This document shows, in pieces, positions 21,897 to 34,515 of a stretch of DNA of 64,000 nucleotides. A model generated the notes under the pieces. That model saw only the letters and a list, made by a program, of their open reading frames with translations, did not search any database and was not told where the DNA came from. The position numbers were made by a program, and so were the translations under genes. Each line of letters starts with the position of its first letter. Positions within the stretch are counted from its first letter, which is position 1. Location: the NCBI GenBank assembly GCA_001600415.1, contig BCJX01000003.1:1435596-1499595 (forward strand). The letters run 5' to 3'. The stretch comes from Pascua guehoae. Taxonomy: Eukaryota; Basidiomycota; Tremellomycetes; Trichosporonales; Trichosporonaceae.

Positions 21897-24800
21897 ATGG
21901 GCATCCAGGCGCGCAATGTGCGCCGCGAGCGCGCCATTGATATCGAGAAGGCGCCGCTTATCGACGGCGCCGACGACGACCTCGTGACTGGCATCAAGGA
22001 CCACCCGCGGGCGTCGATTGCGGACCGCGCGCGCACACTGCTTCCGTGGGGCATGCTGTTCGGTGTGCTGCTGTACCTAGGCTCGCGCGGGCTCGATTTC
22101 CCGTTCCCGTCGCCGGCGCCGGCGCCGCTGCCGCCGTTTGTGCGCGAGGGGATGAAGCAGTGCGAGCTGATTGCGCGGCCGCCGCCCAACCACAAGCCGT
22201 TTACGGCCAAGCGCACGCGGTCTGACCGGTTTGTCGAGGGGACGCGGGCGGTGTGGCTCAAGAATGCGACCGTGTGGACGGGCGAGGACGACGGCGACGA
22301 GGTGCTGTACGCGACCGATGTGTGGCTCGAGGGCGGCGTGGTGCGGCACATTGGCAAGGCGGCGGACATGGCTGCGTTGAACAAGGATAAACACAATGTC
22401 GACGAGGTCGAGCTGAACGGCGCATGGGTGACGCCGGGTATTGTCGACATGCACTCGCACATGGGCGTCGACGCCGCGCCCGACCTGGAGGGGTCGAGCG
22501 ACACAAACTCGTGGCATGGCGCCATCCTCCCGTGGCTCCGGTCAATGGACGGGTTCAACACGCACGATGCGGCCTTCAACGGGTCCATCGCGGGCGGAAT
22601 CACGACCATGCTCGTCCTCCCGGGATCCGCGGGCAACATTGGCGGGCAGGCGTTTACGTTCAAGCCCCGGTGGACGGCCGAGAATACGCCGCAGAGCATG
22701 CAGGTCGAGCCGCCGTTTGTCATTTCGTCCGACGGCAAGTGGGAGCGCACCCGCGCGTGGCGGCACATTAAACACGCCTGTGGCGAAAACCCCCGCAGGG
22801 TGTATGGCAACACGCGCATGGACTCTGCGTACGATTTCCGCCGCGCGTACAACGAAGGCCGCAAGCTCAAAGAAGAGCAGGAGCGGTGGTGCGCGTCGCC
22901 AAAGACGCAGACCGAGCCGTTCCCCGACTCGCTCGAGTGGGAGGTCATGGCCGACATTCTCCGCCACAATGTCCTCGTCAACATTCACTGCTACGAGACG
23001 GTCGACCTGAACGACATGGTCCGCATCTCCAACGAGTTCCAGTTCCCCATTGCCGCCTTCCACCACGCTCACGAGGCATACCTCGTCCCCGACCTGCTCA
23101 AGCAAAACTGGGGCGGAAAGCCACCCACCGTCGCCATATTTGCCAACGAGGCGCGGTACAAGCGTGAGGCGTACCGCGGCACGCCGTTTGCTGCAAAGAT
23201 TCTCGCCGACGCGGGCCTCAACGTCGCCATGAAGAGCGACCACCCGGTGAGTGTGCGAGTTGAAAGCCATCGCGTGTCATGTCGCCGCGTCATGAATTTC
23301 AGCGTCATGTCGGATACGTTGGGGCGGACACATCGACATACCCCTGCCCGGTTCCCAAGCTAACGCCCAGGTCCTCGACTCGCGCTACCTCATCTTTGAG
23401 GCGGCACAGGCGCACGCGTTTGGGCTGAACGCGTCGCACGCGCTGAGCTCGGTGACGACGCACCCTGCCAACGCGGCGGGGCTGGGCCACCGCATGGGCT
23501 ACGTGCGGCCCGGGTACGACGCCGACCTGGTCGTGTGGGACAGCTACCCGTTGACGATTGGCGCGACGCCGCAGCAGACGTACATTGACGGCATCCCGCA
23601 GATTGTCAAGCCGCACGTGCAGGTCAAGCCGGCTGCGGCGCAGAAAATCTCCCCCGCGGGCGACTATGACAAGGAGGCGGCCCAGGCGGTGGCGTCGCGC
23701 GGCGACCCGGACCTGCGGCCCAAGCGGCGCGTGCGCGGCGTCGTCTTTGACGGTGTAAAGGCCATGTACCTGCCTGGGAACGCTGCCGTGTCGGCATTCA
23801 CGAGCCAGAACGGCGACGGTGGTGAGCCTGGACGTGTGGTCGTGCGCGGGGGCGAGATTGCGTGTATTGGCGCCGAGTGTGTGGTCGCCGACGCAGAGGG
23901 CGAGTATGCCACGGTCGACCTCCGGGGCGGCAGCCTCGCGCCGGGCATCATTGCGACGGGCGCAAAGCTGGGCCTCGTCGAGATTGTCCAGGAGGAGACG
24001 ACGTCGGACGGCCGCGCCTACGACCCCATGGACGCGCCAAAGCTCCTCGAGGGCATTCTCGTGCGGGGCGCCGACGGCGCGCGCTTCGACTCGAAAGACC
24101 AGCTCATGGCGTACCGCGAAGGAGTGACGGTGGGCGTTACGCCGCCGTTTTCGTCAAACCTCTTTGCCGGCCTGAGCTATGCGTTTGCGACGGGCGCCCT
24201 GCACCCGCTCGAGCGCGGCGCGATTGCAAACGACGCCGCGGCGCTCCACCTCGACCTCGACAATGAGCGTACCTCGACATCGACCAAGATTGCCCTCCTC
24301 CGCCGCCTCCTGTCCAAGGCCGAGCACACGCACGAGCACGCGCACACGCGCGACGAGCTCGGGGCCGCCCTCCAGCGCGTCGCCGCCGGCGAGCTCCGCC
24401 TCACCGTCGCCGTCGAGAGCGCAGACGTCATCTCGGCCCTCGTCCGCCTCAAGCGCGAGGTCGCGCCACGCATGAAACTGACCCTCATTGGCGCACACGA
24501 AAGCTGGCTCGTCGCAGACGACCTCGCAGCAGAGCACATTGGCGTCGTCGTCGCCAACGCCCGCTCGTTCCCCATGACGTGGGACATGCGCCGCATCCTC
24601 CCCGGCCCCCCGCTCACAAACCTCTCGCTCCCCGCCTTCCTCGCCGACCGCGGCGTCAAAGTCGGCCTGGGGCGCGACGAAGAGTGCGACGCGCGCCTGA
24701 CCCGCTTCGAGGCCGCGTGGGCATACGCCGACGCGCCACACGTCTTTACAAAGCAGGACGCAGTCGACCTCGTGTCCGCAAACCTCGCAGAGCTCCTCGG

Positions 24801-24927
24801 TCTCAATGACCGCCCCGCCGTAAAGTACAACCCGGGCATTGTCGCGTACGAGGGCGACATGTTTAGCTTTGAGGGCCGCGTCAGGGCCGTCGTCGCGCCG
24901 GGCGGCGATGCCATGGACCTGTTCTGA
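21897..24927 (+). CDS. Membrane-anchored double amidohydrolase (CE9-like)
   Basis: Model join(21897..23246, 23371..24927), 968 aa, one 124-nt intron. After a cytosolic N-terminus of about 45 residues comes one hydrophobic anchor (about 47-63, WGMLFGVLLYLGSRG) and then an amidohydrolase domain, a type II topology. The first half carries the metal site: HxH in VDMHSHMGVD (about 184), NIHCYE (about 364), FHHAHEAY (about 387) and the Asp in KSDHP (about 447), then the returning composite beta-sandwich (MGYVRPGYDADLVVWDSYP). From about residue 570 a second amidohydrolase-like half begins (RGVVFDGVKAMYL). Its usual PGxIDxHxH site reads PGIIATGAKLG, so its metal ligands are lost. The family is annotated as imidazolonepropionase-related or carbohydrate esterase 9-like; the true substrate is unknown. 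Confidence 0.85.
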
Positions 24928-25404
24928 GGCGAAGCAAAGGCGCCAGGTGGTCTTGGAGAGAAACACCGCGGCTTGGTCTTGTACCTTCCCCGTGCGAACA
25001 GGAGAGGCTCAAGTCGAGCTGGGTGTCAAAGAAGCGTGTGAATAAGACTCGAGTAGAGAAATGAGAATGCAACGTGGTATCTTGTCGGCTGGCCCGTGTG
25101 TCGAGCTTCAATGACGCCCACTTTCCCCGCAGCGTTCGACATGTACTCGAGAACGGTCGGGCAGAGCAACCCAGGCGGCCGGGCGTTGAACCGACAAAGA
25201 AACGGATGCACAACCGCCACATGCCAACAAACACGGCCCCTCTCAATCCTCGCCCTCGTCGCTCACCTGCAACACAAATTGAGCCATGACAATGGTCTAG
25301 TATCTTCATCTCTAGCATACACGATCTTCTCGGGCTCGAAACTTGGGACATGCTAGCCCACACTCCGAACAAACTCTCCCTTGCGATACCTTCTGCAGCT
25401 GCTC
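24928..25404. other. Convergent spacer, amidohydrolase / PRCC-like gene
   Basis: 477 bp shared by two 3' ends. No gene-like frame or repeat is evident. Confidence 0.5.
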
Positions 25405-27652
25405 TCAGAACCCTGTTCCGTCAGCGTCACGTCTCACCTCGCTGTTCCCCACTCCGACTTACCATACTTCTGCCCTGCCATGCGCATATTCTTTTTATTC
25501 TGCGCAATCCTCGCCTCGAGCTCGTCGCGCTGCGAAAACGCATTGTGCAGCAGACTCGTGAGCTGGTGCCGCTCGTTGGCGAGGCCCTTTGTCTGGCCAA
25601 TGGGCTTGTACTCGAATTCATCGCCTGGCAGGCGTGGCCGCTGGGCTGCCTGCTGCCGGCGTTCCTCTGCGGCGCGGGCCTCGGCAATACCCGAGGTCGC
25701 ATTGACGTCGACAACGTCTGCGCGGCCGTCGTCGAACGCGAGCCAGTCGCGGCCGAGCGACGCGCGCGCATCGTCGCGCGCAGCCTTTGCCCCCGACGAC
25801 GACGAGGCAGCAGGGAAGAACTGGGCATAGTATGCCGGGTCGTGTGCGGCCCACTCGCCCGAGGGCAGCTGGTAGTAGCCTGGGTACGGGTCTTGGGCCG
25901 TCGGCTCTGGTGGGACAAAGTCGGCGACTGCGGGGGCAGACGTCACGCTCGGAGGTCGCGGCGAGGCGGTCGGGAGTGTTGGCTTGGGTTTGGGCGCGGC
26001 GGAGGCTGCGTGTTAGTGGGGTTAAGAAGGGGTTGTTGGACATGAAGAAAGTCAGGGAGACGAGCCAGAGGGCCGACATAGGATGGTACGGCCGACGGGA
26101 CGGACAGGAGGGGACGGACAGGGGAGCAGACGAAACGAGCAGGAGGGGACAGACAGGGGACACTGGTGGCAGAGATGGCAGGGGGCAACAGGAGAGGAGA
26201 TAGGCGGGGGAGATAGGCAAGGGAGGTCGGCAAGGGTGGTAGACGAGAGGTAACAGAGAGAGTTGCCCGGCCAGAGAAATGAGCCGAAGCACAGGCAATC
26301 CAGACACAAAAGCGAGGACGCGGGGTAGGGGCCACAGTCAAAGGGGCAGGCAAACGGGCAGGCAGAGAGTGCCAGAATACGATACAGGCCAGAAGAGACA
26401 AGCCTGAGAGACGAGCCGGGAGAGACGAGCCAGAACAGACGAGCCAGAAGAGACAAGCCAGAAGAGACAAGCCAGAACAGACGAGCCAGAACAGACGAGC
26501 CAAAGGTCTCGGCGAGCGCACGCCCGAGAACAGCAAGCCCACACCACAGTATCCCAGCCCTCATGAAGCATAGGAACAGGTGAACTCCACACCAGCCACA
26601 GACGATAGCAGACGACACGTCCCACACGTCTGTCCCGCCGCAGTCACAACCACAGTCACAACCACAGTCACAACCACAGTCACAATCACAACCACAGCCC
26701 CAACCACAGACACAGCCACAACCGCAACTCACACAACCCAAACAAATCCAGCTCCTCCTCCTCCCTCTTCGCCGCAGCCTTAACCACACGCGCGGGCGCG
26801 ATGAGGTCGTTCCGCCCATCGTCGTCGTCGTCGCTGTCGTCGTTGACGGGTTTCGGTACTGCCTTTACGGCCGGTCTGGCGGCCATGGCCTTGTTGACTG
26901 CGAGGCCGGGTTTGGGTGCCGTGGTGGGGAGCTTGCGTTTGGGCGCGGGGAGCATGCCGAGGAGGGACGAGCTGGTGTGAGTGGGAATCAGAGGGGTGTG
27001 GGGTTGGGGGGAGGGGGGGAGGGGGGGGGAGCGGTGGGGGAGAGCAGGAGGGGTAGGGGGGGGGGAAGTAGGAAGGGAGGGAGAAGGGGGAGGGAGTGGA
27101 GAAGAGGGAGGACAATAGAGAAGGGGGAAGAGGATAAGAGAAACGGTGGGATGATAACAACAATGCTGCGGATACGCAACGCGAGACAAGCATCGCCGAG
27201 ACGGTGGGGGAGACCTGGAGAAGGGAGAAGACAAGGAGGTGGGGGAGAAGAGGACAAGGATAAGGGGAAGGGAGAAGGGGCAGAGGCTGAAGATGAGATG
27301 AGATGACAACAACAAAGCCCAACCACACCCCCCCCCCCCCCCCGCAGACAAACACCCCCTCGATGCATCGATGCCACGGCACTCACCTCCCGGCGCCAAC
27401 AAGCTTTGTCCGCTTGACAGGCCGCGCTTCCTCCCTATCCTTGCCCCGCGCATCGCTCTCGCGCCCGTCATCGTCGGCGGCGGGTTTGGGCAGGTCGAGC
27501 GTGATCTTGAGCGGCGCCTTGCGTTTCGGCTTTGCGCCCGCGCGTGCGGGTGCGGGGGCAGGGGGCTGGGGCTTGGGCGGGGGTGCGGGGGGCGAGTCGG
27601 AGTCGGACTCTGCGTCCGAGTCCGAGTCTGAGGCGTAGTTTGCCAGAAGCAT
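25405..27652 (-). CDS. PRCC-like nuclear protein
   Basis: Model complement(join(25405..25412, 25463..26005, 26733..26971, 27387..27652)), 351 aa. The N-terminus is an acidic Ser/Asp run (LLANYASDSDSDAESDSDS), followed by Pro-rich and Lys-rich low-complexity sequence and LPAPKRKLP. The C-terminal third has the conserved PRCC pattern: YPGYYQLPSGEWAAHDPAYY, the coiled-coil-like RHQLTSLLHNAFSQRDELEA and the invariant ending QKYGF. PRCC proteins are nuclear, splicing-associated and bind MAD2B in animals; the yeast role is not established. The last coding exon is only 8 nt (GG TTC TGA) and supplies the final Gly-Phe that completes the family signature, which supports the model. The two upstream introns are long (727 and 415 nt) and repeat-filled. 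Confidence 0.82.
26400..26720. repeat. Minisatellites in a PRCC intron
   Basis: Copies of a 13-17 bp unit AGACGAGCCAGA(A/C) at about 26400-26505 and of CCACAGTCACAA at about 26642-26720, within the intron 26006-26732. Confidence 0.85.
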
Positions 27653-28193
27653 GGTGGATGGGAGTGTGGATGGTGCAGAGGTGGAGGGAGGATCGAGGTC
27701 AGAGTTGGAGTTGGGTGAAAGTGGCGTTGCGGGGTGGCGAATTCCAAGAGTGGCACTTTGGCGGTCTTGGCGACCTGTCAGTGGCGAGGTTGTTTTACAC
27801 CCTGCAACGACTGTTTTGGACGCACACACGCCCGCTGCCCGCTGCATGCTGCATGCACAAGCTGCCAGATACAAAATTTATAAGCTGCCAGATACAAAAT
27901 TCATATTCATTGCGTATATACAAACTGCGTCGCAGCTACAGAAGGCGAGACACGTCCATGGGGGCGGAGCGTATGCGCACATTGTCGATATCGTCTTCCA
28001 GTCTTGGGTGGTGTCGTATTGCTTTCACTTGTAGGCATCACTTTCTAGGCGCTACAGAGCCGGACGATTGGGTTCGGGAAGTCTCGGCGACGCGTGGGTC
28101 TCGTCGCAGCGCCTGGAGTCTTGTTGGTGGGCTTGTTTGTTCCGGGGAGGTATGCGGTGTGCAGGTGGCATGAGGGCGCGGGCGGGGAGGGGG
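27653..28193. other. Spacer with a direct repeat
   Basis: This is the upstream region of the PRCC-like gene and the 3' flank of the next minus-strand gene. It contains an exact 21-bp direct repeat AAGCTGCCAGATACAAAATT (27859-27879 and 27882-27902) in an AT-richer patch. Confidence 0.6.
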
Positions 28194-29248
28194 CTAGTAG
28201 CTGGACCCGGCCCTGTACTCCGCGCGCCAGCTTGGGGCCGCATTGTACACGACGTCCTCGAGGGCACGGATGACAATCTGTGCCTGGGGCGTGCTCATGT
28301 CGCACTGGGCTGTCAGCGTGTGTGTCTGATGGGATATGGGGGTCGGGGTGGGGGTCCGTGTGGGTTACTTTTGGGGACGATCAAGGCAGGAGAGCTGTAA
28401 AGCTCCAACTTGCCCACTGTGGGGTGTATGGCTGCACGGGGGACAGAAGACTGAGCGGTACCCCTCCAGCCACTGCGCCACCACGTGCTGTCCTTGCTTG
28501 TCCACGACCAAACACCACACCCAACACGGCCGTAGACCCGGGTCGTGGGCACTCACTCCGCCACCGCGTGTCCCGATCCAGCGGCTGGTATAGTTGAGGA
28601 TGGCGACGAGGTCGTCTTGGTCGAGGTTGTTGGTGTTGCACATGCCGAGGAGCAGGATGCGTGTGAGCTGTTGGGCCGCCCGGACCCAGTACCATGTCGC
28701 GTCGTCACCGTGGACGGTGGCGAGTGGCCCAATCATTCTGTGTGTGAGCGGGAATCAACAAGGCATAAACACTGGTAGTGTGCTCGCACTCGTACTCATA
28801 CTCACTCGTCGAGGAGGCCGAGGTAGCGCACGACCGCGCCGCGCGTGTGGTTGAGCTCGTGCGTGGTGCTGACGATCTGCCTCTGGATGTACTCGAGGCG
28901 GCTCTCAGCGTCCTTGCGCTCGTGCTCAGGCGCGTGGCCGAGCGGGTAAGGTGGGTACTCGATCTGCTCCGACTCGGGCGAAGGCAGCGACGGGCTCGGT
29001 GTTTGCAAGCCCAGCCCCAGACCAGTGAGCCCGAACCCCAGGCCCAGGCTCTCCGTGTTCGAGGTGGCGTAGTAGTCGACAGGGACGCCGTCGTGCGACA
29101 CCGGGCGCGACGCGTCCGACAATGCCGGCGTGTACAGGTACGCGGGGGCCGAGTTGTAAGGGTCACACGGAGTGTCCTGGCTGCTGTCGGGCGAGTAGGG
29201 CGTTGGCGTCGGGTAGCCGCCGTACGTGGAGTAACCGTAGTATGACAT
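28194..29248 (-). CDS. Hypothetical protein with Tyr/Pro-rich N-terminus
   Basis: Model complement(join(28194..28309, 28369..28450, 28557..28737, 28806..29248)), 273 aa, phases consistent. I do not recognise the family. The N-terminus is Tyr/Gly/Pro/Ser-rich (MSYYGYSTYGGYPTPTPYS) and looks disordered. Then come a Gly/Leu-rich patch (LGLGFGLTGLGLGL) and a helical region rich in Glu/Arg/Gln (ERKDAESRLEYIQRQIVSTT). After that is a hydrophobic, well-ordered-looking stretch (WYWVRAAQQLTRILLLGMCN, DLVAILNYTSRWIGTRG). The C-terminus reads VGKLELYSSPALIVPK then ALEDVVYNAAPSWRAEYRAG. The third exon is the least certain; its acceptor was chosen because it alone keeps frame. No signal peptide or transmembrane helix is evident. 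Confidence 0.6.
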
Positions 29249-29420
29249 TGTGTGTGTGTGTTTGGGGTGTGTGTGGGTGGGTGGGAATGTGTGTGTAGAT
29301 GGGCGTTGGTGGTGTGTGGGTGTGTGGTTGTGTGTGGTTGTGTGTGGTTGTGTGTATGTGTGTGGGTGTGTGTTTGTGTGTTGGGTGTGTGGAGGCGGTG
29401 GTGTTGTGTACGAGGTGCGA
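29249..29420. repeat. TG-rich low-complexity promoter
   Basis: The plus strand is almost entirely T and G (TGTGTGTGGTTG-type repeats), i.e. CA-rich on the coding strand of the gene starting at 29248. It probably acts as 5' UTR or promoter low-complexity sequence. Confidence 0.7.
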
Positions 29421-32400
29421 AAAAAGGGGTGCTAGTGATTGGGGGTAGTGGTTGTGGCTAGTGGTTGTGGCTAGTGATGGGCTGTGGGCTAGGTGTAATT
29501 GCAATGGCGATACTGTCCAAGTTGAGGCGGAAACGAGCAGTGTAAGCTCTCGAGGCGGTGATGGGAGATATTCTTCTCCGACCGAGGTGGGCCTCTTTTA
29601 TGCATCGTCGAGCGGGACCTCGCATGGCTGTGTGTGTGTGCACTGCGAAGAAAAACTATTGTCCTGCCCCAGCCAGCTAGCCAGTCGTGGCCAGTGATTT
29701 GCGTTTCGTTGGGTTCTCTGCGTCCCTTTGCCATGTTGCGTTCTCAGATGGCGTTTGCTGGGCAGACATGTTCTGAAACGATACAGGCACGGATAGGTAG
29801 GAGATACAGGCACCGTGTCGGGTGTGCCATCCTTGTCGATGATTCGTAACGGCAGCGACATGCCGCAGGAGAGCAGTGCGAGGCAAATGAAATGTCTGGG
29901 GGGAAAAGTTGAGAAGCACGCACCAAGGCGTGAGGCGGTGGCGTCTCAGCGGAGTGCCGGCGGCGACGGCTGGCGCGCGGTCGAGTGGCTGTGCGCTAGA
30001 TGAAAGGAAAGGAATGTGGTCAAGAGGTTGACGAGGTGAACAGAGCAGCCAAAGGCAAAGGTGCGAGACGACCGGGGGCGAGGTGCGATAAACCGAGAAC
30101 AATAAACAACCATACTCGATTCCAGGCCGCACGGAACCAGAGAACCAACTGGCGTGTGACGAGGTGTGTAGTGGCGTCCGACGTTGCTTCTAGCGCCTTG
30201 ATGAAACGTGCGGCTGTGCTCGCGGGCAGGTCTGCGGCACGTCGCGGCTGGGGTGTTTGCACCGCCACGGCGTCGTGTAGCACTGTGGCTGTGGACGAGG
30301 TGAGAAGCAAGCGCTCGGGAAGTCTTCAGCTCGGGAGCTCGGGAGCACGGAAGCAAGGGAAGGATACGAGCACAGACCGGCAGAAGCATGTCGCTGGCGT
30401 TTGTCGCGGCATGTGGCATGTCCACGGCGGTGTGTCATCGGGGGTCCGTGGAGCAGTGGGGTGGTCAGGCTGCGGCCTTTGCCTTTGCCTTTGTCTTTCC
30501 CTTGGCCTTGCGTTGCTTGCTGCTCGGCGGCTGCGGTCTGCAGCATCCTTTGTAAGGTAGAGTGGCTTGGATGGCTTGGATGGCTTGGGCCTTGCCTGGC
30601 GTCCATGGCGTGCAAGCATGGCATGTTACAGTGTATTGCAGCTCGCGCTTCACGGCCGATAGTCGGCACCGGCCGCGTCGCCCCGTGCCTGTGCACTGCA
30701 CCCAGTGACCGTTTAATTGTTTCTCGGCCACGAGGCGACAAACAAGCCTGTACCCTGTGTAAAATGACTCTGTACCCAGCGCCGCGAACGCCCAGAGGCA
30801 CAGCCGTGCGCGGTGGCTTGCGGCAATGACGCGGCGACGTCCACTGGGGCGGGGTATGGAATGCAAGCGCACCTTGGCGGGACGATGAAATGTCGCCCAG
30901 AAGACAGTTGGTCAGTGCGGTGCGTGGAGAGATCTCATGGCTGTGCTCTGGCCATGGGGAATTACTTAGACCTGTGCACCGGTGGCTGTACCCCATGTCA
31001 TACACCAGTTCCTTTCTCCTCCTCTACCCTCGAGCACGCGCCAGGGTGCCGCACGCCGCGTACCCCGGTAATCATCCAGTTCTCACCGCTGTGCAGGCTG
31101 ATACGCAAGGGGTCGAGTGTGACAGGATTAGTACGGCGGGGCGAAGGGGCGAGGAGATGGGTACGACACTGGTCATGGGATGTTGGCATGTTTCAAAGGC
31201 CGAGAGTGGGATGCTGTCTCAAAGGGATGTGCCCGGACGCTAGATCGCTACGAGGTCGCTGTCACCCCCGAGACCGGGGTCGGGGTGCGTGCGTTGCATT
31301 GCGCTCGCACCGTGCAGAGGACAATGGACGTGCGAGCAAGCGAGTGCGAGCGAGTGGGAGCGGATTGTTGTCTTGTTGTCTTGGTCTCGAAGAGCCAATA
31401 TGACAAATGTCCAATTATTCAAGGTCCAAATCACTCCGACAGTGTACATGTTACGCGTCGAGTGTTCGCGCGTTCGCATGGATGTTCCGGAACGATTCGG
31501 GATAATGCCATCAAGCTCACTGTCGATCATTTCTAGTTAATTGCGCTGGGCAGCTGGGCATGGCCTGTTTCATTGCCATGGAATGGGGGCGGGGCGTGAG
31601 TATGGAATGTGGTGTGGGTATGCTACAATGCAACAACCCACCGCTATACTCTGCAGCGAGGTCACAAGGAACACGAGTAGTGCACGGGTACACAAGTGGG
31701 CCAGAATGGACACGGCGTCTCAGCCGGAGACAAGATACTGGCTCGGCAACCTGTAACCTGGTTGATGCTCCCCCCTGCCTCATAGCAAAGCCCCATGCCC
31801 AAGGCAGCCTTGCGGCCTGGCGGCTGGCGGTCGGGCCGTGCGGGCCACACGGCCGTGGCTGGTGGCTGGTGGCTGGCCGTGGCAGGTGACAAGGGCGTGA
31901 CGTGTGGCTGAGGCACGCTGGGAATGGACGTGAGGACGCGAGCACGTTGACAGGAGGTCGGGCGGTGGCGTCGGCCAAGGCTTGTGGCGTGGAGAGAAGA
32001 CGACGGGGTGCTGCCTGGGTGTTTGGGTGAGGGGTGAGGGGTGAGGGGTGAGGGGTGAGCGGAGAACTGAGGCCGAGACCGGAGAACGGAGACCGCAGAC
32101 AGGAGACGCTCCGGAGACCCGGGACAGAGGAAGAAAGAAAAAAAATACAATACAAATGAGACCGAGGCGACGGGGAATGTGAGTCATGCGGTATGTGGAT
32201 CGGCTGTGAGTGCCAAAATGCACGACCAGGGGGGGAAGATCTGACAGGGGTGCTCGAGTATGGTTAACTCGACTCGACACGGGCTTGAGCGTCGCTCGTG
32301 GTTCTGGTGGGTACACATCGTGCTATGCCAAGGGGGTGCCCAGTGCCCCAGCGAGCCAGTGTGCCCCAGCGCCTAGTGGCTAGTGACCAAGTGACGCGAG

Positions 32401-33104
32401 CGGCAGTGCACGACGCACGACACGCGCACAGGTACACAATACGTGCATTGTCGATCGAGCCGGGAGCTGGAGCCACGATCTGGTGATTGTGACCACCGCG
32501 GACGTCCGCGGCCCACGCTCGGACGCGGCCCCGCGGACTCGTACTTGTCGTACGCGTCCACATCATGTGTGCCCGTGTCCTTTGAACCGAGACCGAGCGA
32601 GGGCGAGCGCGAGCAGTACTAGAACTGTACTCCGTCCTCGTGGTGGCAACATGGAAGCATCGTGGCGCGGGGGGTAATGGGTAATGACGTTCCTGGTGGT
32701 GGCGGTGGCGCAAATGTCATTTGATCACGAGGTTGGCGCCCAGAGCGCCCAGCCAGCGTTGACGTCAGGTGCGTCGCCGCGTCGTCTGTTCGTCTGCTGG
32801 TTTGTCTGGTTACCGCCAGTTGGCCGCACGGTGCGCGGGCGTGGGCGTGCGGGGTCGGTGAATAGCCTTGGGGAAAGAGGTGTTGGATTGGGATCGGATC
32901 GAGGACCGTGCGGCGTCTTGAGTCTTGGACAATAGACGATGTTGCAACAGCACCATTAAGGCACCAACGGCGTCACCTGGACATGCTGAGACGTGCGGGG
33001 TAGCCCCTGGGGGCTAGGGGTAGAGGGGGTGTGAGAAGTGAGAAGGTGTGGTGTGTGTCGAAGGGGAGGTTTGTCCGGGTGAAACGGGTGCGACGAGGCG
33101 GAGG

Positions 33105-33335
33105 CGATACTAAGGCGATGCCGAGGTGATACAGAGACAGAGGTGATACAGCCGGAGGCGATACGGCCAACAGGCAAGTGCCAGAGAATAGAGAGTCAGA
33201 GGCAATACGGCACAGATGCAGTACCGGAGGCAATAGAGTGTAAGAGGCAGCACCGAAGGAGCATCAGACGAAGCACCAGACGCAGCACCAGACCCAACAC
33301 CAGAGGGAGCACCAGACGCAGCACCAAAGGCGATA
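33105..33335. repeat. Imperfect minisatellites
   Basis: Units of about 15 bp around GGAGGCGATAC/AGGTGATACAG followed by units of about 13-15 bp around CACCAGACGCAGCAC. Each unit recurs five or more times with substitutions. Confidence 0.75.
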
Positions 33336-34275
33336 CGACCAACGCCAGGAGCAGAGACGTTCAAACGCTCCCATGACCCCAACCCGGCGCACCCTATACC
33401 CTACACCTTGAACCCGCCTTCGAGGTCATCGCAGACACACGTCACATCCGTGAGAAATGCAACACGCCCGCGACGTGCACGATTTCCCGTTACCCAGGTG
33501 TTACCGAACATAACGAGCTACAGGAGGTCAGCACTGCACTGTTGCGCGATACGGAAAACCGACCGCGGTGTGGCTGAGACACGGCCTCTGGCCTGGCCCA
33601 TGGCGTCAGCTGATAATGGGCAAATGTGCCTGTGTCATGTTGTTTGAGAGTGTTTGTGTATGATGTGTTTTCTTGGGCCGGGTGATTGGCGGAATGCGGC
33701 TGCGGGCAAAGATCAGCGGAATGGGTCGGCCAGTGTACATTCAGCGGAATGGGATGTGCACGAGACGCCTATCGCTCCTTGCTCTTGGCCAGATACACAC
33801 TGGCGCGGTGATCTGACAGAGTGTTGTAATTAGTGCCGTGGCGCCGTGGCATGCACCGTGGCATGTGGCATGGATGCACTGCGAGTGTCGTGGAATGTCG
33901 CCGTGTGGTCGAGATGTCGTGTTCGGTGGGAGGGCAATCTAATCATGCATGTGCCTGAGTCTGGAGCGAGAGACAGCATGTCGCGGGCAGAGTCGGGAGG
34001 ATGGATGGAACGCGAACGAGAACGCGCTTACTTATTTCGAGTATTAATTTTTCGATTTTGTCGATTTTCCATGTCCCGTTACGGGCGTGAAACAGGACAC
34101 GAGGCAGGTGCCAGACGTGCAAGTGTAGCATGTTGCGATGTGGCCCGATTTTGGGGATTTGGGGACCATTGGCGAGATCCCGTCGTGGCCAAGATCGAGT
34201 GCTGCCGACGCAAAGGTTCATGAGGAATACCGAGGTGTTCAAGCCTAGCTGCAGATGCGGGCTCAACTGTACACA

Positions 34276-34515
34276 TGCTTGATGTTGCACATACTGGACG
34301 CGTACTTGATGTTGCACATACTGGATGCGTACTTGATGTTGCACATACAGAGGGTGTCAAAAAGGACCGCGAGAGGCGTATGGTGAGATTTGTCTTGCGC
34401 TGCCGAACGCTCGTCTCAGCACCAGCTTGGAGCTGCATGCCACGGCATCCCTGCGCCCCTTACCGTCCTGTTTGACACCCTCTGCACTGGACACATTCTT
34501 GACGTTACGGCACTC
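34276..34515. repeat. Diverged 27-bp satellite plus 19-bp inverted repeat
   Basis: The unit CTTGATGTTGCACATACTGG recurs three times in 34278-34348, and a diverged same-orientation copy follows at about 34486-34515. Between them lie inverted arms AGAGGGTGTCAAAAAGGAC (34349-34367) and its complement (34465-34483), 18 of 19 matching, enclosing 97 bp. Confidence 0.75.

Noticed and set aside
24154..24966. 270- and 245-codon minus-strand frames opposite the amidohydrolase
   Set aside because: They overlap a continuous plus-strand gene with conserved motifs and have typical shadow composition.
30190..31005. 271-codon minus-strand frame in the gene-poor interval
   Set aside because: Cys/Arg/His/Pro-rich, no domain, overlapped by several other frames of similar length, no splice context.
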